Numbered from the stretch's first letter, positions 41,346-50,670 are shown. The stretch is DNA of 64,000 nucleotides from Aquibacillus salsiterrae (GCF_028416595.1 NZ_JAMQKC010000004.1:62001-126000), one strand, 5' to 3'. A program made the numbers and translations. The notes: generated from the sequence alone by a model not told the origin.

Positions 41346-41485
41346 TTATGAGAACCACCCTTTTGCTTTCGACGGCGTAGGGTGGTTTTCTTGTTTTCTA
41401 ATATGTACTTTCGAAAGAAATAAGCGCTTACTTCACGCACAATTCCCTTCAGAACTTCTCGTAGAAATTCAAGAAATGTTTCCAT
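41339..41485 (-). CDS. Possible type I toxin peptide
   Basis: A 48-residue peptide: an amphipathic-hydrophobic first part (METFLEFLREVLKGIVREVS) and a strongly basic tail (LRRRKQKGGSHKK). GGAGGTGATAATC before the ATG is an optimal ribosome site. Its last codons contain an ACCACCC/GGGTGGT inverted repeat. Small size, basic tail and a convergent RNA fit type I toxin-antitoxin organisation; the toxin family itself is not certain. Confidence 0.55.
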   Translation of the reverse strand: METFLEFLREVLKGIVREVSAYFFRKYILENKKTTLRRRKQKGGSHKK

Positions 41486-41602
41486 GATTATCACCTCCTT
41501 TCCTAAACGGAAAGAAGAACAACAACCAACCACCCTCATATTCAGCTGCTATTTCATTCTATCATTTTACAATCCAACTATTACATATATATATTAAAAA
41601 AA

Positions 41603-41639
41603 AAGCTCTGCAGAGAGGTTTCTCTCCACAGAGCTTTTT
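41603..41639. repeat. Hairpin repeat AAAGCTCTG...CAGAGCTTT
   Basis: A terminator-like hairpin followed 20-30 bases on by GTCACTGTGACCATACC. The same two-part unit occurs at 41117-41195 and, reversed in order, at 35459-35515. Confidence 0.65.
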
Positions 41640-41686
41640 CTTCTTATCATTCGACAAAATTCGAGTCGTCACTGTGACCATACCTT

Positions 41687-41851
41687 TTAATTTTTAATAT
41701 TATTTCTTTCTTTCAATTTCCTAATTGCTTCTTTGGTCATTTCATCTTGATTTTTCAGGTGGTAATTTGGTACTACATATACTCCTTCAGCGGCTTCTTC
41801 TAACTTTTTTATTTTTTCTAGATATTCTTGACTAAAAGTTTGTGCACTCAT
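41687..41851 (-). CDS. Small helical protein, probable antitoxin
   Basis: A 54-residue protein, MSAQTFSQEYLEKIKKLEEA then GVYVVPNYHLKNQDEMTKEA, with AGGAGG before the start. It follows a broken GNAT-toxin-like gene by 12 bases on the same strand, so it is probably the second gene of that module. Confidence 0.55.
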   Translation of the reverse strand: MSAQTFSQEYLEKIKKLEEAAEGVYVVPNYHLKNQDEMTKEAIRKLKERNNIKN

Positions 41852-41863
41852 GAAGGTACCTCC

Positions 41864-42167
41864 TTAATCAAAATATTGATTCACCAATTTCCTTGCACCA
41901 TAAGGATCGATTATCATTCTACTTGTACTAGGGTCTATTAAAATTGCACCATAAACTTCTTGGTAATGCTCTACTAACTTGGACTTCGCATGTAATGCCA
42001 TATATCCTTCAAAGCCTAATTCAAAGCTTTTTTTACAAGCAACAGCAAAGAGATAGATGAGCACCAACCCCAATAAAGTCTTTGTCACGTCCAATATTCC
42101 ACGGTGCGCTTTCAACAAGCTGTAATTCAATCCATCCCTCTTTAATTTCATATGCAACTACATTTGT
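41864..42167 (-). pseudogene. GNAT-toxin-like gene, 5'-truncated and frameshifted
   Basis: One frame reads VVAYEIKEGWIELQLVESAP then WNIGRDKDFIGVGAHL; after a frameshift the family continues as YLFAVACKKSFELGFEGYMALHAK and MIIDPYGARKLVNQYFD. The 5' end is missing: the sequence starts directly at the palindrome GGTACCTGACAC (42168-42180). Confidence 0.65.
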
Positions 42168-42188
42168 GGTACCTGACACTAGATCCTA

Positions 42189-42256
42189 TATTCTAATCAA
42201 GTGTCCACTTCTAAAAGACAAAACACCATTTTGTCTTTTTTAGGTACCTGGTACCG
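42189..42256. repeat. 68-bp direct repeat, right copy
   Basis: Matches 37550-37617, same orientation, 4.6 kb apart. Confidence 0.85.
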
Positions 42257-42274
42257 ATTCTCCTGTTTTTGATT

Positions 42275-43033
42275 TTAAAATTGTTCTACTTTTTCAGAAA
42301 AAGATCGAAACTCTTCTTTATTAATTGTAGAAGCCATATTTCTCTCTTTTAATATTGTTGTATATATTCTAGCAAGGGTTCCTTTCAGATCATTGAGGGT
42401 TTCAAATTGCTTATTCTCCATTTCGATAATTTTATTTACAGTTTCCTTTTTAATACTACTATTTAATATACCAAAAGACTCTCCAAATAGTGAATTAAGA
42501 GTGCTTAGAATAACATTTATATCAACATGGGTCTGTACTATTACGACTTTTTCTTTTATATCTTTAATCAGACTATCTACTTTTTTAAAAAGTATATTCA
42601 AATCAATATCATCATTTGCTTTACTTATTCTATCTAATACCCATTTTCTACCTTCTTTTCCCAGGTTAATAAAATCAGTATGATTATTTTCAATTAAAAT
42701 ATTTTCATAAGAGTCTATTGCTTTCTTATCCTTAACTGTTTCTTTCTTTTCAAAGTTTTCTATATTCCACTTCTTTTTTAAAGAATTCATACGAATTTCT
42801 AATTCTAATCTTGGCTCATATTTACGTGGGAGAAGTTTTAATAAAGGGGATAATTCAGCAAAATCATTTATGTTGCCTTGCGTTTTACTTTCTAACTTTG
42901 TGATTATAGCTTCCATCTTTTCAACAATTAACTCGTTATTGTAGCATTCTGTTACTGTAATTCGACACTCAGGAGATATTATCAATTCTAATTCTTCTGT
43001 TTCTGCTATTGTTCCTTGATGAAATAAATCCAT
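42275..43033 (-). CDS. Hypothetical helical protein, unrecognised
   Basis: A 252-residue, highly charged helical protein without signal or membrane segments; long stretches such as KKVDSLIKDIKEKVVIVQTH may be coiled coil. AGGAGG precedes the ATG. It lies at the border between the repeat-rich zone and the S-layer gene, and its codon use is very AT-rich, like the accessory genes. No function can be assigned. Confidence 0.6.
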   Translation of the reverse strand: MDLFHQGTIAETEELELIISPECRITVTECYNNELIVEKMEAIITKLESKTQGNINDFAELSPLLKLLPRKYEPRLELEIRMNSLKKKWNIENFEKKETVKDKKAIDSYENILIENNHTDFINLGKEGRKWVLDRISKANDDIDLNILFKKVDSLIKDIKEKVVIVQTHVDINVILSTLNSLFGESFGILNSSIKKETVNKIIEMENKQFETLNDLKGTLARIYTTILKERNMASTINKEEFRSFSEKVEQF

Positions 43034-43062
43034 GAATAGAACCTCCTATAATTATTAAAAGT

Positions 43063-43093
43063 AAAGGCCAACCACTATTGTGATTGGCCTTTA
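43063..43093. terminator. Terminator between the S-layer gene and 42.3-kb gene
   Basis: AAAGGCCAA and TTGGCCTTT around a 12-base loop; positioned 18 bases after the S-layer stop. Confidence 0.85.
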
Positions 43094-43110
43094 TAAATTA
43101 GTAGAATATA

Positions 43111-45747
43111 TTAATTAGTTGCATCAATTGCTACATCAACATCAGCTTTAATAGATGCTAATGATTTGTAGTCAATACGAGCTGGTGTATCAGCATCGTT
43201 CATAGGGAATTCTGCAAGGAATGATTCTGAAACTTCAACTTGACGTTGAGCTGTAAGATCATCAAATGCATCATAACCAATAGCCGCTAAAGCAGATTGC
43301 ATTTCAGCAATAGTGTCTGCAGCATTTACACCATCTAATAAACCTACATAATCAGATACATAACCAGCTGCAGCAGGTGTAGCATCATCAAAGATTGCTA
43401 CAGCAACTTCTTCAGCAGTATCGCCTGAGAAGTCTACATCAAGAATGCTTTCAGCTAATTCAAGCTTTTGAGTAGATGTCAGGTTAATATAGTTAACTGT
43501 TTCTGATACTCCACTAGCATAAGTGTTTAATGCTAAAGTAGTAAGTGCAGCTCTAGCTTCAGTTGCAGTTGAAGCAGCCTTAAGTTCTTCTACCGTATTT
43601 ACAGCATCTCCCTCATTCGTGATTGCTCCCGCAAAAGCATCTACGTTTGTAAAGTATGCAGCCTGATAATCTTCAACAACATTAAATCTTTCGAAAAGAT
43701 CTGATAGACCTTGTACAGCATTTACTCCATCATAGAATTGCGCTGCTGTACCTGCTGTACCTGCTGTTTCAGTTCCTGCAGCAGTTGCAAGATCATCAAT
43801 ATCAGCTAAGATAGTTCCTGCAGCAGGGTTGTTCACTAAGTCAACTGCTCCTACCACATCAGCAATATCATTTGTTACTGAAGCAAGAGTTGGAGCTTCA
43901 GCATTATCCCCAGCACCATAAGTAGTAATAGCTAGGATTGCGTCTCTGTAATCAGCTACAGTATCATCATCAGTTGCTACATCAGCGAAATCAAATACAG
44001 TATCTTCAGTTACTGCTGCAAGTCCTTCAAGTGCAGATAATACAGTAGATGTGCTTGCATCTGCAGCTAATCCATCTAATGTTGTAACTGCATCAAGTTG
44101 AGCTTCAGCGTTACCAGCAACGATTTGTGCTTCAACAGCACTAGAAGTACGAGCAAGACCAGCTGTTTCTAATTTAGTTAAGTAGAAAGAACGAGCTTCA
44201 TCGAAGAATGGAGCATCTCCAATGATACCTTCATCATCTACAAGAGATACTAAGTTATTGTAAGCAACTGACAACTGAGCAACAGTTGATGCCTCAAATA
44301 CTCTTAGAACACGGTCTACTTCTTTCAAAGTAGTTTCAAAATCAGCTTTTGTAGTTACATCTTCTTCATCTGGAGCAACAAATGATACCGCTTCTAAAGC
44401 AGCATTATAATCGTCACGATCAGCATCTGCAGCTTGTGCTGCGGCAACTAGATTTGTTGCAGCAGTTAGGTTAACCCCATCAATAGCATCTTGAACACCA
44501 GTTAGTGTTGTAAGGCTTGTAGCATCATCACCAGGGTCTGCTCCATCAAGTGCTACTTCATAATCATCAATATTGTCAGGGTTTACACGGTCAAATGAAG
44601 CTTCTAAAGCTGAAAGAAGTTGAACCATATTCTGAGCTTCTAAAGCATCATTAATTCCTTCAATAATCGTTTCAGTGTCCCCTAATTCAATAACATCTTT
44701 GTTTACTCCATCAACAAATTCTTGTACTCCTTCTAAAGAAGTGAAATCGTCTGTTAGAGTACCAAATTCAGCAAAATACTCATCAGCATTAGAAACTACT
44801 AGATTTTCAGCTCCAACAGCTTTTAATGCATTATATAGATCAACTTGAGTAGAAGCAGTGTTCACATCATCTAGCAATGCTAAGAAATCAAGATCGATTT
44901 CAAGTCCACCTACAGTCCAAGTACCTTCTGGGTCTTCACCAAGTGGAGACTTGAAGTAGAATGTTGCGATTGTTTCACCTTTAACTAAATCAACTGAATC
45001 AACAGCAACAACATCACCATTGTTGTCAATAACTTCAATTGAGAAGTCTTCTTGAGCTTCTTCTGTTGCTGGGAATGTAACAGTTACTCCATTACGGTCA
45101 ATCGCACTTACACTCTCAACCGCAGGAGTCTGCGCTTCAACAGCTGCTTGTGCACTATAAACAAATGTAGAGAATGCTCCACGTGTTACTGCATCGTTTG
45201 GACGGAAGTCAGTTACTGTAGTTACTCCGTTTTGAGCAAGAACTGTAACAGCATCTTTGTAGTAAACACCATCAAGGTTAACGTTTACCGCTTCACCAGT
45301 GTTTTCTAGTCCGAATGCATTAACAAGTGTTACTGCCATGTTTTGGCGAGTTAATGTATCGTTAGGGTTGAATTCACCATTGTTACCAACGAAGATTCCA
45401 GCTTCTACTACTGCAGCAATTTGCTCAGCGTATGGGGAGCTTGCATCAACGTCAGTGAAAGCAGCTAGAGTTCCTTCAACATCTTCAGCTTGTAAGTCAA
45501 GTGCAGCTGCGAATGCTACTGCAGCATGTTGACGAGATAATTCTTGATAAGGCTTGAATGATCCGTCTGGATATCCTTTGAATACACCTTGTTCTACTAA
45601 TGCTTGAACCGCATCGTAGTGTGACTCTCCTGGCTTAAGGTCGTTGAAATCTTCCGCAGCTGCAACCGCTGCTGGTGCTACTGCTGCTAACGCTGCTGTT
45701 GCTGCGATAGAGGTAGCTGTAATTTTGCGTAATTTTTTCTGACTCAT
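43111..45747 (-). CDS. Major S-layer protein (three N-terminal SLH domains)
   Basis: An 878-residue protein with a signal peptide (cleavage near VAAAEDF) and three SLH domains immediately after it: FNDLKPGESHYDAVQALVEQGVF, FTDVDASSPYAEQIAAVVEAGIF and the VYYKDAVTVLAQNGV unit, each with its R-Q/R-G-A half. A beta domain follows (AIDRNGVTVTFPATEEA), then several degenerate helical repeats containing V-D-G-V-N-type turns. It is very rich in Ala, Asp, Glu, Thr and Val and poor in Lys and Arg, as for S-layers of alkaliphiles. Strong promoter, AGGGAGGA site and terminator fit a highly expressed gene. Confidence 0.92.
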   Translation of the reverse strand: MSQKKLRKITATSIAATAALAAVAPAAVAAAEDFNDLKPGESHYDAVQALVEQGVFKGYPDGSFKPYQELSRQHAAVAFAAALDLQAEDVEGTLAAFTDVDASSPYAEQIAAVVEAGIFVGNNGEFNPNDTLTRQNMAVTLVNAFGLENTGEAVNVNLDGVYYKDAVTVLAQNGVTTVTDFRPNDAVTRGAFSTFVYSAQAAVEAQTPAVESVSAIDRNGVTVTFPATEEAQEDFSIEVIDNNGDVVAVDSVDLVKGETIATFYFKSPLGEDPEGTWTVGGLEIDLDFLALLDDVNTASTQVDLYNALKAVGAENLVVSNADEYFAEFGTLTDDFTSLEGVQEFVDGVNKDVIELGDTETIIEGINDALEAQNMVQLLSALEASFDRVNPDNIDDYEVALDGADPGDDATSLTTLTGVQDAIDGVNLTAATNLVAAAQAADADRDDYNAALEAVSFVAPDEEDVTTKADFETTLKEVDRVLRVFEASTVAQLSVAYNNLVSLVDDEGIIGDAPFFDEARSFYLTKLETAGLARTSSAVEAQIVAGNAEAQLDAVTTLDGLAADASTSTVLSALEGLAAVTEDTVFDFADVATDDDTVADYRDAILAITTYGAGDNAEAPTLASVTNDIADVVGAVDLVNNPAAGTILADIDDLATAAGTETAGTAGTAAQFYDGVNAVQGLSDLFERFNVVEDYQAAYFTNVDAFAGAITNEGDAVNTVEELKAASTATEARAALTTLALNTYASGVSETVNYINLTSTQKLELAESILDVDFSGDTAEEVAVAIFDDATPAAAGYVSDYVGLLDGVNAADTIAEMQSALAAIGYDAFDDLTAQRQVEVSESFLAEFPMNDADTPARIDYKSLASIKADVDVAIDATN

Positions 45748-45861
45748 AAATCTTTATCCTCCCTTAGTATAACTGTAAAATTTATATAACACTATTCCTT
45801 CGGCCAAATATGTAAGCCTTGGAAAATAGTAATTCCCCTAGTAAACTATTGGCACATGACT

Positions 45862-45891
45862 AGTATAGAGAATGATGGCATGATTTGTCAA
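45862..45891 (-). promoter_or_regulatory. S-layer gene promoter
   Basis: TTGACA (45891-45886) and TATACT (45867-45862) with 18 bases between, about 115 bases upstream of the start. The rest of the 45748-46141 gap shows no gene. Confidence 0.8.
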
Positions 45892-46141
45892 CTATTTCTA
45901 GTAATTTGTAAATGAAAATGATATATTAAATAATTACTAGTTTACAGACTGACAGTATGTAGTCAGTGACTGCCGGAATAATGACCAATCAGTTGTCCTT
46001 GGGTTGATTCTTATTTTACTAGCATATCTGCTAGAATACAAGGCTTTGAAAGTGTTTTCCTATCAGCAAGTTTTACCAGTTTTGCCAAACCCTTTCGAAT
46101 CACCCTATCTACTATATGACTAGATACTGTCGTTAGACCAA

Positions 46142-46867
46142 TTATTTATTCTTTTGTTTGAATACTTCAACAAGAAACAACGGCAAAGCTAATTGTCGTT
46201 TCATCCGCCACGGTTCGATCATCAATCGGTATAGCCATTCAAGGCCTAATTTACGAAAGCTTGCTGGTGCACGTTTAATGTTGCCAGCGACGACGTCAAA
46301 TGACCCGCCCACTCCTTGGAAGACAGACACATCTAACTTATCTCGATTGGCCCGAATCCACTCTTCTTGCCTTGGACTTCCCATCGCAACAAAAAGCAGA
46401 TCTGCCTTTGCCGCGTTTATTGTGTCAATGATCAACTGGTTATCCTTTTGGTAACCATCTATCACACCAGCGACTTTTAAATCTGGATACATTTGTATTA
46501 GCTTTTGTTTGGCAGCTTCGGCAACACCGGGCTTTCCCCCGTAAAGGAAGATGCGCTTTTGTTGTTTCGCTGCGACACCGATTAATGTATTCATTAAATC
46601 GATTCCGGTAATCCGGTTAGAAATGTTGCCGCCCTGAAGCTTGGAAGCAATCAGGACGCCAACCCCATCAGGAATTTGATAATCCGCACTATTAATAAGC
46701 TCTTTTAACTCGGGGTCCTTCGAAGCTTTGATGATCTTCTCTGGGTTCACCGCGACGATAAAGGATTGCTTTTTCTCTTCGATAGCAAGGAATAATTTTT
46801 TCGCTATAGTTGTGTACGTCTCATCGGAAACGTTGACGCCTAGTATCGTTTCTTTTTGTTGTGTCAT
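46142..46867 (-). CDS. tagA: WecG/TagA/CpsF-family glycosyltransferase
   Basis: A 241-residue protein with ILGVNVSDETYTTIAKKL, PDGVGVLIASKLQGG, RIFLYGGKPGVAEAAKQKL, LLFVAMGSPRQEEWI and a FQGVGGSFDVVAGNIKRAP block: the complete WecG/TagA signature. It adds ManNAc (or its uronate) to undecaprenyl-PP-GlcNAc. I chose MTQQKETILGV at 46867 (AGGTG upstream); the longer frame overlaps the upstream gene. The gene just upstream makes UDP-ManNAcA, so the transferred sugar may be the uronic acid, as in WecG. Confidence 0.88.
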   Translation of the reverse strand: MTQQKETILGVNVSDETYTTIAKKLFLAIEEKKQSFIVAVNPEKIIKASKDPELKELINSADYQIPDGVGVLIASKLQGGNISNRITGIDLMNTLIGVAAKQQKRIFLYGGKPGVAEAAKQKLIQMYPDLKVAGVIDGYQKDNQLIIDTINAAKADLLFVAMGSPRQEEWIRANRDKLDVSVFQGVGGSFDVVAGNIKRAPASFRKLGLEWLYRLMIEPWRMKRQLALPLFLVEVFKQKNK

Positions 46868-46871
46868 CTGC

Positions 46872-48146
46872 TCACCTGTTTTTTGCATCGCCAAGACGAA
46901 TGTAATCAAAGCCAGCTTCCCGCCATGCTTGTTCGCCGATGCAGTTTTTAGTATCAAATACGATGTTTGCTCGCATGTTTTGCTTAATGTCGCTTGGTTC
47001 ATACGTTTTAAATACTTTGTGATCGGTCAAAATTACGATAATATCGGCATCCTTTGTTACCTCATCAAGGGTAAGTACTTGGTTTGGGACGCGAATGTCT
47101 TTAATGTACGGATCGAATACGTTGTAATCGATCTTCTTCTTATTTAAATGCTCCATGATCGTTAAGGACGGGCTTTCTCGCATATCATCGACATTTCCTT
47201 TGAACGATAAACCGAGCAACGCTACTTTGGGCCGGATCAGATTATGTTCCTCAGCAATTGCAGCAATCCGGTCAACCGTATATGCTGGCATGTCGTCGTT
47301 TGTGTTCCGTGCCAGGGTAATCATGTTCGCGATCGTTGGTTGTAGTTCGGCAAGGAACCACGGATCAACCGCAATACAATGTCCACCGACACCAGGTCCA
47401 GGCTGGTGAATATTAACGCGCGGGTGGTAGTTCGCAAGCTTAATCGCTTCCCAGGCGTTGACACCAATTTTTTCACTAATTTTTGCAAGCTCATTGGCAA
47501 ACGCAATGTTGACGTCACGGTACGTATTCTCGATGACTTTTACCATTTCAGCCGTTGTTGCGTCGGTAAGGTGGATTTCACCTTTGACAAACGACTTGTA
47601 AAGCTTTCTTGTTAGCTCGCTTGATTTCTGATTAATCCCACCGACGATTCGGTCATTTTCTTCCAATTCTTGAAAAATTTTGCCCGGAATGACGCGTTCT
47701 GGTGAATGGGCAATATAGATGTCTTCATGCAGGTCTAGGCCTGTTTTTTCCAAGACTGGCATCATCACGTCCTCGACTGTACGTGGTGGTACAGTTGATT
47801 CTAAAATAACGAGGTTGCCGTTTTTTACGAACGGTACGATGCTTTCTGTACCTGCACGGACATAGTCAAGGTTCGCTGTTTTCTCCTTCGTAATTGGTGA
47901 CGGCACCGCAATGATGAATACGTCTGCTTCGATTGGTGCTGTCGAGAACGTGAGCTTTCCAGCTGCAACGACCTCATCTAATGCTTCTTGTAAGCCTGGC
48001 TCTTCGATATGAAGCTGTTGCTTTTGTAATTTATCAATCACTGTTTCATTAACGTCCATTCCATGTACTTGAAAACCGTGCTTGGCAAACATGATCGATG
48101 TTGGTAAACCGATATAGCCAAGGCCTATTACACAAATTTTTTCCAT
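46872..48146 (-). CDS. UDP-N-acetylmannosamine dehydrogenase-like
   Basis: A 424-residue nucleotide-sugar dehydrogenase. N-terminal Rossmann motif VIGLGYIGLPTSIMFAKHG, SPERVIPGK, TTAEMVKVIENTYRDVNIAFANELAKI, and GPGVGGHCIAVDPWFLAE with the catalytic Cys. The G-H-C-I-A-V-D-P-W-F form is characteristic of WecC-type UDP-ManNAc dehydrogenases rather than UDP-glucose dehydrogenases. It supplies UDP-ManNAcA for the wall polymer and is four bases upstream of tagA. Confidence 0.85.
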   Translation of the reverse strand: MEKICVIGLGYIGLPTSIMFAKHGFQVHGMDVNETVIDKLQKQQLHIEEPGLQEALDEVVAAGKLTFSTAPIEADVFIIAVPSPITKEKTANLDYVRAGTESIVPFVKNGNLVILESTVPPRTVEDVMMPVLEKTGLDLHEDIYIAHSPERVIPGKIFQELEENDRIVGGINQKSSELTRKLYKSFVKGEIHLTDATTAEMVKVIENTYRDVNIAFANELAKISEKIGVNAWEAIKLANYHPRVNIHQPGPGVGGHCIAVDPWFLAELQPTIANMITLARNTNDDMPAYTVDRIAAIAEEHNLIRPKVALLGLSFKGNVDDMRESPSLTIMEHLNKKKIDYNVFDPYIKDIRVPNQVLTLDEVTKDADIIVILTDHKVFKTYEPSDIKQNMRANIVFDTKNCIGEQAWREAGFDYIRLGDAKNR

Positions 48147-48164
48147 AAAGATATATCTCCCTTT

Positions 48165-49631
48165 CTAGTTGTTATCTCCGGGTACGGAAACGGTCTTGCC
48201 TTGTTTAATTGTTTCCACCCATGCAATAATAGCAAACACGAACATTGGGAACACTTGATTCTCCCATATGTTATAAACGACTCCAACGAGACTGGTGAAC
48301 AACCACAGTGCAATTGTTGCATTAGCGACCGCTTTGTTGGTCGGTCTGAGCTGCCATATCCGGTACGCCATGTTTAATAGGAAGATAGCGAACAAAATGA
48401 CACCGACTGCACCTGTCTGAACGATAATTTGAATGTATTGGTTATCGGAATAAAAATCTTTATCTAAATAATCATAAATACCTGCTATGCCATAGTCTTC
48501 ATAAATCGGCGAAGAATATACGAGTGCTGCTGAATCACCGAACGTACCAAAGCCGGTACCGATGATTGGGTAATCCATGAAGATCTCGAAGCCTTTTTTA
48601 ACAAAAAAGACACGACCACTGTTCGAGCTCCGTTCGATTTCTTCTTTATTGTTGAACCGGCCGGCTAAGCCACCGTTATCGTCTGACGATTCCCCTTTCA
48701 CCCCATCACTTTGCTCGACGCCGGCATTTTCTAACGCTTGGTCAGCAAAATCAATTGGTAAGTAAACGAGAATGAGACCGGCAATGGTCGCTATTGCTAA
48801 CTGCTTCAGAATGATCCAGCGCTTGGATAGGGCGAGGTAAACGGCGCCAGCAATAAGGAAGCCGAGAAATGTACCGCGCGAATACGTAAGCAGCATCGTT
48901 CCGACAAATAAGGATAAGGCAATGTACCATCTCTTATCATTTGTCGTGCGAAGGAGCATAAAGGTTACCATAATGGCGATAATCATATATAAACCCATCG
49001 AATTCGGGTTTCCGATTAGACCATAGATTCGGTCAGCATTTGCTTGTGATACAAACATATCGACCCAAGCGTCTGGTAGCAGCCAATTACGTTGCGATAA
49101 TTTTTCGACGAAGCCGTGTAAGCTAAGCACGACACCAACGCCAACGATCACTTTTGCAATCGTGGTGAAGTCTTGACTGGTCCAGGATAGGCGCTTTATT
49201 CCATAGAACAGCAAGTACATCGTTAGAAATTTTCTTAGTTGGAAAATGATGGCCGTTGGCGAGACTCCGGTGATGAGTGCGGAGATGGCTCCGACGACAC
49301 AGAAGGCAAGGTAGGCCCATTCATAGATTTCCAGTTGAAAGATTGATTTGATGTCCTTTTTTTTCAATGCATGGTAAAGGACGACGATGACAAGGACGAG
49401 AATCGCGAGGTCGCCTGCTAACTTTAATCCGCTATTTATTTCCACTAAAAACGGGCGAACTGGGAAATATAAAATCAACAGCGGCATGATCCACTTTGGC
49501 TTGAACCAAGTGATCGCCGCGAAGAATGCAGATGATAGTACCATTGATACGGTTGGAGGTAAGATAAGTCCAAATCCCAGAACAGCAATGGTTGCGATAA
49601 TAAATAAGTAAAAATTCCTTTGACTATTCAT
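48165..49631 (-). CDS. O-antigen ligase/polymerase-family membrane protein
   Basis: A 488-residue protein with about 12 membrane segments and the Wzy_C/RfaL-type region: LTYSRGTFLGFLIAGAVYLAL, a long external loop, and FMDYPIIGTGFGTFGDSAA, then DNQYIQIIVQTGAVG. Such enzymes polymerise or ligate undecaprenyl-linked glycans on the outer membrane face. ATG at 49631 with GGAG eight bases upstream is chosen over a longer frame reaching 49850. First gene of a three-gene operon with the dehydrogenase and tagA. Confidence 0.85.
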   Translation of the reverse strand: MNSQRNFYLFIIATIAVLGFGLILPPTVSMVLSSAFFAAITWFKPKWIMPLLILYFPVRPFLVEINSGLKLAGDLAILVLVIVVLYHALKKKDIKSIFQLEIYEWAYLAFCVVGAISALITGVSPTAIIFQLRKFLTMYLLFYGIKRLSWTSQDFTTIAKVIVGVGVVLSLHGFVEKLSQRNWLLPDAWVDMFVSQANADRIYGLIGNPNSMGLYMIIAIMVTFMLLRTTNDKRWYIALSLFVGTMLLTYSRGTFLGFLIAGAVYLALSKRWIILKQLAIATIAGLILVYLPIDFADQALENAGVEQSDGVKGESSDDNGGLAGRFNNKEEIERSSNSGRVFFVKKGFEIFMDYPIIGTGFGTFGDSAALVYSSPIYEDYGIAGIYDYLDKDFYSDNQYIQIIVQTGAVGVILFAIFLLNMAYRIWQLRPTNKAVANATIALWLFTSLVGVVYNIWENQVFPMFVFAIIAWVETIKQGKTVSVPGDNN

Positions 49632-50012
49632 ACATTCAACTCCAAAATCATGATTGTCGTGCAAGGCGACCTGATCTGGTCCTGGGCGCTTGGCCATGCG
49701 GGCGCTGGCAGTTGGCTTGTTGCTTTGCCATGGTTGCACAGTTAATCTTGGCGGCGCTCGCCATGGTTTACGCTTTGATATTTTTGCGATGTGGTCGATC
49801 GGGATAATTTTCTTCCCTATATTACTTGCACACGATAATAGCATATACATTTTGGTCGATATCTTGCAACAATTAAATGAAGATTGTCGATAGATTTTTT
49901 AAATTGGGTGTTTATTAAATAAAAAAAGTACTTGTTATTTAATAAATGCCACTTGTTTCTGTGAGTCCATTCATAGAAGCGTTCCACGGCTTAGGTTAAG
50001 GTTGGCATAATA
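49632..50012. other. Intergenic before the 52-bp array
   Basis: GC-rich at 49660-49800 (with GGGCGCTTGGCC, GGCGGCGCTCGCC) and AT-rich after. It should contain the ligase operon promoter. No gene is supported, although a frame stays open upstream of the ligase start. Confidence 0.45.
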
Positions 50013-50670
50013 ATTGGGCTCGCTCGGGGGTCATTGCGCTCGGGTGACTACCGAGTGCTCAGCGATTGGGCTCGCTCGGGCATCATTGCGCTCGGGTGAC
50101 TACCGAGCGCTCGGCGATTGGGCTCGCTCGGGCGGCATTGCGCTCGATTGACTACCGAGTGCTCGGCGATTGGGCTCGCTCGGGCGGCATTGCGCTCGAT
50201 TGACTACCGAGCGCTCGGCGATTGGGATCGCTCGGGCGTCATTGCGCTCGGGTGACTACCGAGCGCTCGGCGATTGAGCTCTTTCGGGGGTCATTGCGCT
50301 CGGGTGACTACCGAGCGCCCGGTGATTGGGCTCGCTCGGAGGTCATTGCGCTCGATTGACTACCGAGCGCTCGGCGATTGGGCTCGCTCGGGGGTCATTG
50401 CGCTCGGGTGACTACCGAGCGCTCGGCGATTGGGCTCGCTCGGGGGTCATTGCGCTCGATTGACTACCGAGCGCTCGGTGATTGGGCTCGCTCGGGGGTC
50501 ATTGCGCTCGATTGACTACCGAGCGCTCGTTAATTGGGCTCGCTCGGGCGTCATTGCGCTCGGGTGACTACCGAGCGCTCGGTAATTGGGCTCGCTCGGG
50601 CGGCATTGCGCTCGATTGACTACCGAGCGCTCGTTAATTGGGCTCGCTCGAGCGTCATTGCGCTCGGGGG
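50013..50670. repeat. Tandem array of GC-rich 52-bp units, 13 unit starts
   Basis: ATTGGGCTCG (with minor variants) starts at 50013, 50065 and every 52 bases to 50637: 12 full periods plus a partial. Each unit also carries ATTGCGCTCG and GACTACCGAGCGCTCGG, the last containing the palindrome CCGAGCGCTCGG. It fills the gap between the divergent ligase operon and the arabinose-donor operon. The same period and unit count as the 13.3-kb array, with different sequence. Confidence 0.95.

Noticed and set aside
50013-50670. CRISPR array or coding repeat protein at 50.0-50.7 kb
   Set aside because: Every part of the unit is conserved, there are no spacers, and stop codons break all frames into short pieces.
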